A stretch of 64,000 nt of DNA from Chimonanthus salicifolius (Eukaryota; Streptophyta; Magnoliopsida; Laurales; Calycanthaceae): positions 45,057,222-45,121,221 of the forward strand of contig CM023540.1 in assembly GCA_013350335.1 (NCBI GenBank), read 5' to 3'. Positions 12,035 through 23,000 of this stretch are shown here, piece after piece (positions within the stretch are counted from its first letter, which is position 1; the number at the start of each line of letters is the position of its first letter). Below the pieces are notes generated by a model. It was not told where the DNA came from and did not search any database. It was given only the letters and a program-made list of their open reading frames with translations. Made by a program: the position numbers and the translations under genes.

Positions 12035-12795
12035 CAGTAAAACCTTGATAAATTAATAATCTCGCTTAAATAATAAAATCTTCTTGTCCCAACTCGGGCT
12101 AGTGTACTAAATTAATAATCTTGCTAAATGCATAAGATAATAATTTTTTAGAAATCCTTAAGGGCCTAACAAATATAAATTAATAATTGATGAAGTATGT
12201 ACAAAAATAGCAAATAATAAAATCTTCTTGTCCCAGGCTAGTATACTAAATTAATAACCTTGTTAAATGCATAAGATAATAATTTTTTAGAAATCCTTAA
12301 GGGCCAAACAAATATAAATTAATAATTGATTAAGTACACACAAAAATAGGAAACAAAAATTCATAAACACTATTGAGTAACTTTTTACTTAGACAATTTC
12401 TATTATATTAATTCACCTCTTTCTCAAAATGTGCATCTAATGAGACGCCATGGAGGAATAAGATTTGAAATTATAAAGATTCGGAGTCTAAGAGTCTACT
12501 TAAACATGTTTATCGTCTAGGGCATTAAGTTTTGACACCACATCTCTTCCTTTTAGGAGTCTTTCTATCTTCTCCAATTAACAATCATCTCTTCTTTTTT
12601 AGAGTATTTTGGACTTCAATGTATTAACTTTTGATCAGATCCATTGTTTTTGGATTTATAAGCCATACATGTACAGGTAGTTGAAATATAATACTCTCTA
12701 AATTAATAAATATTCATTTATCGATAAATCAATAATCCCACTAAAATAATAATTTCTCTTAGTCCCATGAGTATTATTTTATAAGGGTTTTACTA
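12035..12795. mobile_element. Pogo/Emigrant-like Tc1-mariner non-autonomous element
   Basis: The left end begins CAGTAAAACCTTGATAAA directly after a TA dinucleotide (12,033-12,034). The right end reads GGGTTTTACTA followed by TA (12,796-12,797); the truncated sister copy at 1-348 retains the canonical TTTTACTG end. CAGTAAAACC ends with TA target duplication are the signature of plant pogo-like elements such as Emigrant and Lemi1. The element is 761 bp and has no transposase frame. A subterminal unit of about 144 bp is tandemly repeated (12,068-12,211 and 12,212-12,350). Confidence 0.8.
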
Positions 12796-13070
12796 TAACA
12801 AAAAATTATGATTATTTGGAGTGAAATTTCTTTTTTTTATGTCACGAGAAGAATGAGGTAAAATAAGAACAACCTTAAGTTGATAAAAGATTATGGTACA
12901 ATCTCTAGATTCCCAGGGAAATGATTGTTGCTTCAAAACTTTACTATTCGAGCCATGAATTCTGATCGATTTTGAATTTTGACGACACATGATAATGAGA
13001 TAGCCTCAATTATTACTTAATAAAATTATGTAAAGGTTTATTTAGTATATAGCCTTTAAAATTGAAAATT
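12796..13070. repeat. Flank of the pogo-like element duplicated at 351-632
   Basis: This sequence matches 351-632 in the same orientation, including TGTCACGAGAAGAATGAGG and the stretch ending ATTGAAAATT. Similarity stops abruptly after 13,070, which marks the edge of the duplicated block. Confidence 0.7.
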
Positions 13071-13329
13071 AATTTTTACATCGATACTTTTTTCAAAAGA
13101 AATAATGGGTCAATTTTGCCTCTTTAATTGATCATAATAAATAGAAAAAGTGAAAGGGAAAAATAAAAATATAATCAACGTGATAAATTAAAGGGTTAAA
13201 TAATGGAAAGTATAAATACAATTAATTTCCAACCAATGCACGTGGAGAATATCCTTTATATGTTAGACACAATCAATGTTGTAGCTGCCCCACTGAATCC
13301 ACACTTCACATGCTTGATAAGACTATAAG

Positions 13330-14850
13330 ACTAGGAGTGAAACTTAGGTTAGGTTGGATTTTAATTTGACCTGAATGATTTGATTTAAGAAATCAGTGAA
13401 TTTGAATTATGTATTAGTATATTTCAAGTTGAATTAGTTGGAAAAATAAAAATTCATATGAAATTTGAGTAAACTTGAGTTAATTTGTGTCTGAACTTCA
13501 AGTTGAATCAGAATAATTCGGACCAGTCATTCAGATCAAATCAGAATTAGATAAATTTTAACATCAGCTTAGTTGTAATTGTTTTAAAACCCTATTTGAC
13601 CGACCAAATAGCTTTCATTGTTAAACCTCTGTTTTAAAATCCTACTCTTGGATCCTTCAGTGCCAAAGTAAGACAAGTATATCAAGAAATTCAACTCCTC
13701 TTTCCAAACTAAGTACTTATTCACTGATCCCTCTTTTCACTGTTTGGATGTGATTCATGAGAAAAATATAAGGTATTTTCTTGGAAAATAACTAATTTTT
13801 TTACCAATCATTTGCCATTCAGAAAATATTATTTTCCATGAAACTCATTCCTTTCCATGTATCAAAACGTGTTCTTTTTGTTTTCCAAGGGAAAATTTCC
13901 TTTGAATCATGTTGTTGTTAAAAATTAGAGAAAATCTGACAATAAAGCCTTTTTTATCTTTTTCGATTTTAATGATATATGTGTTTTTGTTCTGATTTTT
14001 TATGAATTCTTCTTTTTTAGATGCCTTTTCTTTTTGATATTATGTGCTTTCTTTTCCTTTGAATTTTAAAAGTTGCTTGGTAAATTGATATACAATCAGT
14101 GAATTAGCATTTTCAGATTTTCAAAATGGGGAAGCTTAATGTATTTTCACTTGGGTTTTTATTCCAATTATATAAGATGTATTATTTTTTAATTTAAAAC
14201 CTTTTTGTTTATTTTGAATTTGTAATTGAGAAAATTTACATTTTTTAGGTGTTAGAAAAAATGGCAACATTTCATTCATATAAATGAAAGAGAGTACTTT
14301 TTTCTGAAAAATTATAATCTTCTAAGAAACATAGTAAAACCCATTTTACTTAGAGATAAAAATAGTTGTTTTTTAAAAAGTACTTAGTGCTCACGAAGGA
14401 TTTGTTTCAGATGAAAAACCTACCATTTCTCACCTGACAAAAAAATTCCCAATTTCTCAGGGTGGGTTGGTCTCTAGTGGATGCAGTAGACCCTACGGAA
14501 AGGTGAGAAACCAAAACTGCTTTCCCTCATTTCCTTCTCTCCTCTCGGCGCCTTCTTGACCTTCTCATCAGTTCGGCACCGGAGTCCGGAGGTCGTCGAT
14601 ATCTTCTGTAGGCCATTTTTGCCTTTCCCTCATTTCCTTCTCTCCTCTCGGCGCCTTCTTGACCTTCTCATCAGTTCGGCACCGGAGGTCGTCGATATCT
14701 TCTATAGGCCATTTTTGCCACTGCAGGTCGCCGGTATCTTCCACTGTCGATCTCCGTTTCAGTTTCTTCAATTTGCAGGTATCTCTCTAGAAAATCTTTT
14801 TTTTTTTCCAGAGAATATTTGAAAATGCTTTTTGTTTTTCAGAAATTTGT
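13330..14850 (+). repeat. Arm C, third and longest copy of the inverted repeat family
   Basis: Forward copy; it aligns with arm B over about 13,610-14,400 and with the reverse complement of arm A over nearly its whole length. Its distal end holds a 103-bp tandem duplication (units starting 14,521 and 14,624) of a GC-rich segment with CTCTCGGCGCCTTCTTGACC. It is followed by a segment ending TTTGCAG|GTATCTCTC that looks like an exon-donor junction. The frame at 14,556-14,822 and the minus-strand frame at 7774-7986 in arm A give similar C-terminal peptides (FAGISLENLFF), but nucleotide similarity alone would produce this. Confidence 0.7.
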
Positions 14851-15079
14851 TGCTGTAATTTGAAAAGGGATGGGTTGGGATTTGGGGCTTTGGATTTTAA
14901 TTTTTAAGAAGGTTGATAGAAGACTAGTAAGAATCTTAGGGCCCCATCAAAATATACACGCGTCTTTATCGCAAAACTCTCGATCGCCTTGCGCCCCATA
15001 AAAATACGCGTGTCTGATAGCAAAAGACCCACACATGTTACGGACTTACCGTCTGCACACCTTTAAAAAAAAAAAAAAA

Positions 15080-16180
15080 ATTAACCCCCTCATCCTTTTC
15101 AATTGCCGCATACCTAGGCCTGTAAATGGATCTGGATCTGACCCGTGGACTGTCTGATTCGGATCCAAGAGTCTATTTGCAATCTGGATCGGATCCGATC
15201 CAAAGATCCATTAACGGTCTGAAAATATAAAAACGAAACTGAAGTATAGGGCAAAAGGGGTTTCCGTGGCAAAAGGGTTCCTCTCGCCACTCTCTGTTCT
15301 CACCTCTCTACGAAACACACTCTTTCTCGTTGCTGCTGTCGACGGCGTTCGAAGCTTTCCCGGAGTTATCTTTTCCATCCTCTGCCTATAAGCAGAAGGC
15401 TGGGCTTTCGCTGGATCTGCAAGCACCGTTGCTCAGTCGGGTGCCTCTGCTATTCCGCGTTTTCTATTGCAGCCCTTACCTGTCGTACAGGTCGTGTCTT
15501 GTTGCTGCCTCTGTCTCCCATTCCTCTTCTAGGTTGGGCATACACAACCCAGCAAGGGATCCTGTATTGCTGCTGCAACTATTCCCCATCCTCTTCTTCG
15601 TTGGGTTTCACTCAACGCATAACTTCCGCCCATCACTACCAGGTAGTCAGGTACTACCCTCCTCTGTCATCCCTTCTTCCTCTATCGTCATCTCTTCCAC
15701 TCATTCTGCAACCAACCCACGCCTACCAGATCCTATCGGCCAAATCCATTAATCCCATTACCCATATTTCCATTCACACTATCTTTCATTAATTACCCAA
15801 ATCCCTAAGAAACCCTTTTCATTAAAGCCTCCACTAGCTTAGCATCAACACCCAACCATCAACCCTTTGACCGTCCCTTTTCCTGCATCCATTCTAGTAT
15901 TATTTCTATTTAATCCATTAAAACCTCATTTAATCCATTTATTTTCCATTCCATTCTCAAGCTACCATTCAGAAATTTAATTGGCTAACTGAAGGGAGTT
16001 TCTTGTAGCATGACCTTTACCTGTCCATATTGGGCCATCTAAGTCTGAAAGATGGCCCCAGTTGTTGGGTTTCAGGATTGTGAGTAATAACCTTAAAAGA
16101 TTAAAAAAAAAAAAATTCCTTCCAACTTGGACTGTAAGTCTGTAAAGCATTTGTATCTGCTAATGGATAACCCAAGACAG
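15080..16180. other. Unassigned, possibly exon-derived or hAT-related segment
   Basis: At 15,116 the sequence TAGGCCTGTAAATGGATC followed by repeated GGATCTGGATC resembles the ends of plant hAT elements. A partly similar inverted motif (CCGGATCCCCTA) lies at 16,337-16,350, but no 8-bp target duplication is visible. Inside, 15,300-15,760 is C/T-rich with two overlapping open frames (15,330-15,752 and 15,499-15,792) of Ser/Pro/Leu-rich composition and no recognisable domain. Confidence 0.25.
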
Positions 16181-16189
16181 TTTCATCAT

Positions 16190-16497
16190 TGGGCTAAATA
16201 AGCTTATTAGACCCTTAATGGGCCGAGGACGGTCCAATAAATTTATCAGGACCGTGTTGGACCCTCAGTTAGAGGGCCGGATCTAGACGGTCCAATAAGA
16301 TTAATGGGCCGATCTGGATCTGACGATTTGGGCCAGATCCGGATCCCCTACTGGTGATACCCTAATCGCTTTCGGCTCTCACTCCTCTCTCTCGCTCTCT
16401 CACTTCTTCTGACCACTCCTCTTCGTTTTCGATTCTTTTCAACAGATTTCAGCTACTTCTCACGGAAAGATCGAAGGCTCTCGGAGTTTCAAACTAG
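16190..16497 (+). promoter_or_regulatory. Putative promoter and non-coding first exon of the Peter Pan gene
   Basis: Four site II motifs (TGGGCC/T) lie at 16,190-16,195, 16,219-16,224, 16,305-16,310 and 16,329-16,334, followed by ACCCTAA (telo-box core) at 16,359-16,365. A pyrimidine-rich leader (TCTCACTCCTCTCTCTCGC) follows. The combination of site II and telo box upstream of a CT-rich leader is typical of plant ribosomal-protein and ribosome-biogenesis genes. A splice donor AG|GTTCGT lies at 16,497/16,498. The nearest matching acceptor, TTCCTCTTTCAG at 20,003, opens a 32-nt leader directly before the PPAN start codon. The promoter-to-gene link is inferred. Confidence 0.5.
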
Positions 16498-17509
16498 GTT
16501 CGTGTTTCTCTATTCATGTTTGCGAACTGTGCCCTTTTTTTTGCTGTAATTTTGGGTTTCCTGCTGTGGATTTTGTTCTTTTTCTGGCTTTTGTTGCTAG
16601 AAGGTGAACAGATGATGAAATTTCTTCCTCTTCTTGATGTTGTAGTTCATCAGAGAAGTAAAATTATTATCATGCTTCTCTCTTTCTATTTTTTCATTTG
16701 GAGTGTTGTTTTTTGGTTGTTTTATTATTTAATCGATTTACTTAGTAACTTATCAAACGTGTCCTTTCTTTTTCCCCTCTTCTTATCCTTGATCTTTGTT
16801 TTCTGATTTCTTGAACATTGTAATATGAGAATTGGACTTAATTTTTTTTTTTTAAAATTTGTTTTTGAAAGTTTTCAATTATCGGTGTTAGCCATTTGGG
16901 GAAATTTGTTTTGTTGTGTTCGCATTTTGCAATGGCATCAGTTGCAGTTCTATTGATTCGATGTCTGGATTTTTCCATGTAAAGTAAATGGAAAATCTTG
17001 GGGAATCTTCTTTTATTTATGACCATTATTACCTCCTTATCAGAACAATTTCGGAAATGCCACATTACCACCTCATAGGTGATCCTCTAATTTTATTTTC
17101 CCCAAAAGTGGAGCCCACCACCAGTCTATATATATACAAAGTTATATATGTATCTTTTCCCATGATTCAATAACATATCTAATTTGACAATTTCCTTCTA
17201 TTTTCATATGCTATTTTTTATTTCCTATTATTAAATTGATTCATTCCTTTTTCCATTTGTATGTTGATTTTTTTCCTTTGTTTTTTCATGCTTAGATTCT
17301 TCCTTCTCTAACTAGTGGACCATTCCCTTCACAATCACTCAACTGGAACGGAAATTTTAGTAATTTTCATCAAGGAATTGAGGAAGAATAGAGGACTTAG
17401 TTTCATAGTGACAGGTTCTATTGTTCTTTAACCTTTCAATTTTAGTTAATTTTTTTTTTTAAATCTTAAAGGTTTTTGTCTTATTTATAATTGTGTTTTA
17501 ATCATAAAT

Positions 17510-17668
17510 ATGTCTAATAGAAAATATGAATCTGGATTTCAAAAACTTCAAAAAAGGAGAAGAATAAAAAAAGTAGTTCAATCTCAAAGAGGGGCTCTTG
17601 ATAAATTTATTACTGGCAATAAACAAAATTTAACAATTAATTTGAATGAAGATTTAACAAATGAATAA
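17510..17668 (+). pseudogene. Fragment of hAT transposase N-terminus (TTF/ZMYM1-like)
   Basis: A 52-codon frame starts MSNRKYESGFQKLQKRRR and contains VQSQRGALDKFI, the basic stretch typical of the start of plant hAT-type 'TTF zinc finger / zinc finger MYM-type 1-like' proteins. It stops after about 50 residues, where the full family exceeds 700. No zinc finger, RNase-H-like core or hAT dimerisation region follows. It is a 5' remnant of a transposon gene. Confidence 0.55.
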
Positions 17669-17790
17669 CCAATTCATATTACTTATAATAATATGTTAAA
17701 TACCAAGAAGGCCCCGTTTAGATTTTTTGCCTTAGGCCTTAACTTGTGTCTAGACGGCCCTGAGTAAGATATAAGATAGCACTTGGTTTG

Positions 17791-18000
17791 GCCTGGGCTT
17801 TGCACTAGCTTCAAGAAGAATGGGATTAATGAGTGGTGCACAAGGACATGAAATCCAGCAATGTAGTGTTATATTCTGGTTTCAAGCTGGGTGACTTTGG
17901 GCTGGGAAGGCTCATGGACCATGAATTGGCTTTTGCCTAGATGACTGAAGATGGCGGGGACGTTGGGCTACTTGGCCCCTGAATAGACGAGGCCTGTACT
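17791..18000 (+). pseudogene. Receptor-like kinase fragment, lectin-RLK type, with stop codons
   Basis: Translation gives the kinase catalytic-loop segment VHKDMKSSNVVL, then KLGDFGLGRLMDHEL, matching subdomains VIb and VII of L-type lectin receptor kinases (family form HRDIKSSN...LGDFGLARL). An upstream piece LQEEWD matches the LHEEWE stretch that precedes the catalytic loop. In-frame stops occur in the EEWD-to-VHKD segment and after ELAFA, and the activation segment ends in a stop at GLLGP. Only about 70 codons of a roughly 650-residue protein remain, with no ATP-binding lobe or lectin domain. It is a dead gene fragment, possibly captured or carried by a transposon, since a hAT fragment lies just upstream. 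Confidence 0.7.
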
Positions 18001-18264
18001 TGAACCCGACCGACTCCAATTTAAAAATAGTGTTTAACTAATTTATTTATTTTTTGAAAGGTAATTGTATACAACTGGGCATAATCAGCCTGCCAACCCA
18101 TCAACCCTACAACGAACACCACGCCCAAAAAATTACATGATCCTATTGATAACTTTCAAAGACATAGACAGACCTTGCTGCGCCATTTTGTCAGCTACTG
18201 AATTCGCAACTCTTGGAACCCAAGAGACTAAAATGCCAAAAAAGGCGATGGAGTGACGAATCCT

Positions 18265-18600
18265 CTTATCTTTATCTAGATAGGTTAGGGACAGAGAGAA
18301 GCCGAGACCCGACCCACAACGAACTTGGAGTCCCCATCTAAAATACCACTTGCAACCCCTAACTCTTCCATCTCAATGATACGTCTCCACAATGCATGAA
18401 GTTCCGCTTCAACCACTGAGCCATTGGGACAAGGGCCTGCAAAAGAAATCTGGATCTCTCCGAAGTGATTTTTAATGATCCCACCATAGCATGCTAGACC
18501 GCGATCACGCACACAACTCACATCAAAGTTTAGCTTAAGGATACCCACATCTGGAGGGTCCAAGGAACTTGCATGCCACCAAGTCTGGCATAACATAATC
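18265..18600 (-). pseudogene. RNase H domain fragment (RVT_3 type), LINE- or host-derived
   Basis: The minus-strand frame 18,285-18,596 contains ILKLNFDVSCVRDRGLACYG, then GGIIKNHFGEI, then AELHALWRRIIEMEELG and LDGDSKFVV. These match the RNase H fold common at the C-terminus of plant LINEs (KLNFDG...GGIIRD...AEL.AL...E.DS). Conserved acidic positions appear as D, E and D. A WHASSLDPPDVG lead-in matches the usual W.PP..G. The domain stops after VGRVSASLCP. No reverse transcriptase lies next to it, so it is a truncated 3' LINE remnant or a domesticated-type gene piece. Confidence 0.65.
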
Positions 18601-18639
18601 CATCGAGGCCCAATCCCTACATATATCAGAAATGTTTAT

Positions 18640-20003
18640 CCCCTGATACTTGTCTAAACCTGCAATCCACCAGTTTGGCATAACTAGTATATATTTTTTT
18701 ACCTATTAATTGTAGCTCATGTACCCACTCATGTTAAAAAATCTCAGTCTATTTTCTCAATTTCCCATAGACCAATGACCCCCCATAAAGGAAAATCCTG
18801 GTACCATTTTCTATAAAAATAATATTATATCTTATTTTTCTAATTTTTCATATTTTGATAGAAATTTGGGTCAGGTTGGGCTGAATAAAATAAAATTTGG
18901 GTCAACTCCAATTTGGTTGGTTAAATAATTAAATAAATTTGGTTGGATCGGGTCGGGTTAGAAAAAATCTTTTATGACTTATAGCTAATCTGATCCGAAC
19001 CTGACATGACCCATTGCCACTCCTATGTGGGCCCCACACTTTTATGGATAGTTATTAGGGCCCGCATACTTTAATTTTGTGTTAAAATATAACGGAATGT
19101 GTAATTCATTTATTTAAACTTTGCTATTGATTTCGCATCACTTTTTTTACATGTGCAAACAAACATAAAAGAATACCATTTCATAGGAAAAAGGTTTCTC
19201 ATCTCAATTTCCTAGGAAACCTTTTCCTATGAAATTTACCTTTCATTTTCTCATGTGAAAGTAGACAAACGTGTAAAGGATTATTTGTGCATTTCCACAT
19301 AAAAGAAAGTTACAAAGGAAAACCAACTTCTGTATCCCCTACCATAAGAAAGTGGCTCCTTGCAAATCGCCCTTTAGCTATATATATATATCTACTTTCT
19401 GCACATCCATCGATGTACATTTTCATTGAAGCTTCTATCTTACAGCAAACATGGAAAATAAAAGGTAGTACTTTTTGTAAAAGCTGATTCATTTCTTGGC
19501 AAAAGCCCCCTTTTCATTAAAAATCCTAATTTCGATGAAAAATACAAATATTCTTCATAGTAATGCCATCCTTTAACATTAAAAGGGGTTAAATCCATTT
19601 CTCCCTTTTTTTTATTAAGATAGTTATTTTCCTGGAAAGTACTTTCCTTTCCCTACATCTGAATGGAGTGTGTATGATTCTAGAAAGTAACTATCTTTTA
19701 GCCAACAAAATTGCTAAACCCATTTATGTTCTTGGTTAAAAATAGCTCTTATTCCAAGAACATAATTTCTTTACATCCATCCACGTGGAGCCGAATACTT
19801 GTTTGAATGGATGGAAAAGAAAGTATTTGTCTAGAGCATAACTATTTCTCTAGAAAGTGTTAAAATCCTTTTACTGAAGGAAGTATTTTCCTTCTTTGGA
19901 CCAGGCTACTTTAAAGATTTTCCTTATGCTTCCAAATAGAGCTGATTACTTTCTGAATTCCAGCACTTGAGCTCTGTTCACTAACCTTCAATTCCTCTTT
20001 CAG
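18640..20003. other. Gene-free stretch upstream of the Peter Pan start codon
   Basis: No coding exon was recognised. Under the gene model proposed here it is the 3' part of the intron in the 5' untranslated region. Several short copies of an AT-rich string with CTTTTCC and GGAAAG recur at 19,190-19,900. Confidence 0.3.
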
Positions 20004-20035
20004 GAACCCTCTAAGCAGGAGTTTTGTTTGATGAA

Positions 20036-23000
20036 ATGGCCCGTTTCCGAAATGTAAGCAAATGATCATGTCATTGCCCCTTTTTTTTCTCCTGAAATGG
20101 TGATATGACACAAACCCACAGCCTTTTGGTTGTAACTATGAGCACTTACTGATGGTGCTATAGGATTTTGTTAATCGTGTCATTGTCTTAAGTTGTAGAA
20201 CTTGAATTTCCTCCTTTCAATGCATTTGTTTGACATGGTAGTGTGGTTTGTTTAATGTGGAATTTAAGAAAAACAGAAAGGTGCTTGTTAAGCCAACAGC
20301 GAAAAAGTCCTGGTGTTGATCATGTCACGGGAGATAAGATCCCAAAGAGCTTTGTCTTTTCTAAAGGAAAGCTTCCAACCTCCTTGAAGGAACTTCAAAT
20401 GGATTTGCGCAAGCTGATGCGGCCACATACAGCTCTCAAATTAAAGGTGACTAATATTCCATTTGTCTTCTGCATTAAAATCAATATGTATTTTCTCATA
20501 CTTCACAATTTTCTTTTAAACTTCTCAAAAAAATCTGTATTTTCTCATGGCTTGACTATATATGGTTTTTGGTCCATGCTCAAGGTTGTGGAAGTACATA
20601 TGTGTACAGACTCTAGCAAAGCTCATATGTCTTTTTGTGTGTATGACAAAGCTCATAGTTGTTCATGCCTTGCACATGTACCTTGAAGAATGACATTTCT
20701 ATTTGATCATTTTCTCTTCTCTTGAACCTCTGCACTTAATGTTTATGGGGCTACAACTGCCAGCCACCTGATTATTGTGAAGGTTAAGCACTTCCTGGAG
20801 GCCTGGGTTTGAGCTTATGTGAGTGACTCCCTTAAAACTTCCCAAAAAGCAAAAAGAAAAGAAGATCAAATTGATTCAATAGATTATTTTTTTTAAATGG
20901 TAACTTAATACTTTTAGACTATAATTGAGTAAAGTATCTTTGAAGAAGACAGAAACATCCATTAAATTAATAATTAATGTACTTTGCAGTTGCCCTTTTG
21001 TTAAGAGCTCTTTGTTGAATGTGCATTTCTTCTATTGAATCATTGTTTGCAGACTGTAGAATTGTTAATTTTTTGGTATTAAATATACTATTCCCTTTGG
21101 TGGATTGATGCTTGATACCTTTTCAATACTCTCTCCTTTTTATATTTACTTTTTCTTTACATCGTGAATTAGCTAACTGTGTGATTCCTTTTTTCTCTTT
21201 ACCATGACAGGAAAAGAAACGAAATAACATCAAAGACTTTTTGAATGTTGCGGGGCCTATGGGTGTCACTCATTTTTTAATATTAACCAAAACAGAAAGT
21301 GCACCCTATATGAGGGTTGCAAGGACCCCTCAAGGTCCAACTCTTACATTCAAAATACACGAGTACTCATTGGCAGTTGATATTGCACATTCTCAGTCTC
21401 ATCCCAGTTGTCCGCAAGAACTTTTCAAGAACTCCCCTCTGGTAAAGCTCCTTGAACAAAACTTTCCTTTGCTTATGGATCTTATACTTCTGTCATTTTT
21501 TTAAACAAAAACACGTTTTTGTTTTCAGCCATGTAGATTGTATAATTGCTTAAATCACAAAGAGAAGTTTTGAATACGAACTTCTTCTTTTTGTCAATTT
21601 GTAGGATAGATTTGCAATGCATTATAGTGAGTCTAGGCCCATCCCATGTATTTAACCAGCCTAAAATTGGCACTTGGCCTGTTTATTTGTTTGGCCATTG
21701 TCCTGTCTGTTATCAATATAGAAAGAAGCCATTTTATAAACCCCTTATGATCTGACTATTTTGATTTTTTTCAAAATTTACAATCCATAAAAAGGCATGA
21801 GAAATCACTACGAAACCATGAATGGTGGAGTTGAATTCTGAAAATTCCCTTTTTTGATCTGGTTGTTCACATTAACTGTCACAACTTACCACTATTGTAT
21901 ATTCAATGATTCATTGAAATATAAAATGCTTCCGAAACTTGCTCAAGGCTCAGACCTTGTAAGACTGCTGATCATCCTGTTTGTTTACAAGTCCAAAGTC
22001 CAATCATTATTGCCTTGGAGCAATACAAAGCCTTGAGAATTAACATGGACCTTTGTTAGGCCTGATCTTTTATTGTCTTTCCTTGGTACTTATTTTGAAA
22101 ATGTTACTTGCAGATTGTTCTTTCTGGTTTTGGGACTGGGGACCAGCATCTGAAGCTTACAACTATCATGTTTCAGAACATATTTCCTGCCATCGATATC
22201 AATACCGTCAGTTCTATGGGAATTTATTAAACCAATATTTTGACTCATTTCTCTCCAATTATGTTAATATTAATATTATTCATTTTTTTTGAATGATAAT
22301 ATTCATATTATTCATTGCATCTGTCCACCATGAATTTCAGGTTAAGCTTTCATCATGCCAGAGGATTGTGTTACTCAATTATGATAAAGAAACAAAGCTT
22401 ATTGATTTTCGACATTACTCCATCAGATTACAGCCTGTGGGTGTCACTCGCAGGATCAGAAAATTTGTGCAGAACCATCAAGTACCTGATTTGCGGAGTC
22501 TTCAGGATGTGAGTGACTTTGTTACAAAGTAAGTTTTCTTTCAACTCTTGATTATGTGCTTTGAATTCATTGGTTTAAACCCATTTGGGGTTATAGCCAA
22601 TGTTATAGTCACAACTAATGTTGTCAAAATTGTACGATTCGACTCGACTCGGAGGGTTGAGCCAGTCAAATCGCATCCTTAATTGGTAATGCCCAAAAAT
22701 CGCAAGATTCAGCGTGTCAACCCAATGAATCGTCGTCTCGTGCGATTCAGGTGGAAGATGAAAAAAAAAAGAAAAAAAGAGGGAAAAAAAAAGAGGAAAC
22801 GACAAAAAAAAAGAGGGAAAAAAAGAGGAAAAGAAGTGCATGGTTTTAAAAAGCAAGAATACCTCTTTGATTTGCAATCAAGCCTTCGTTCGAAATCTAG
22901 GGATGCTTTTTTTTTTTTCCCCTTCTCTGTTTCCCTTTTTTTGTTTGTTCTCTGGTAAACCTTCTTCCTCCTTCCTTTTTTCTTCTTCTTCTTCTCTTTT

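Noticed and set aside
15330..15792. Two overlapping Ser/Pro/Leu-rich frames
   Set aside because: No recognised domain or splice support; the C/T-rich composition alone removes stops.
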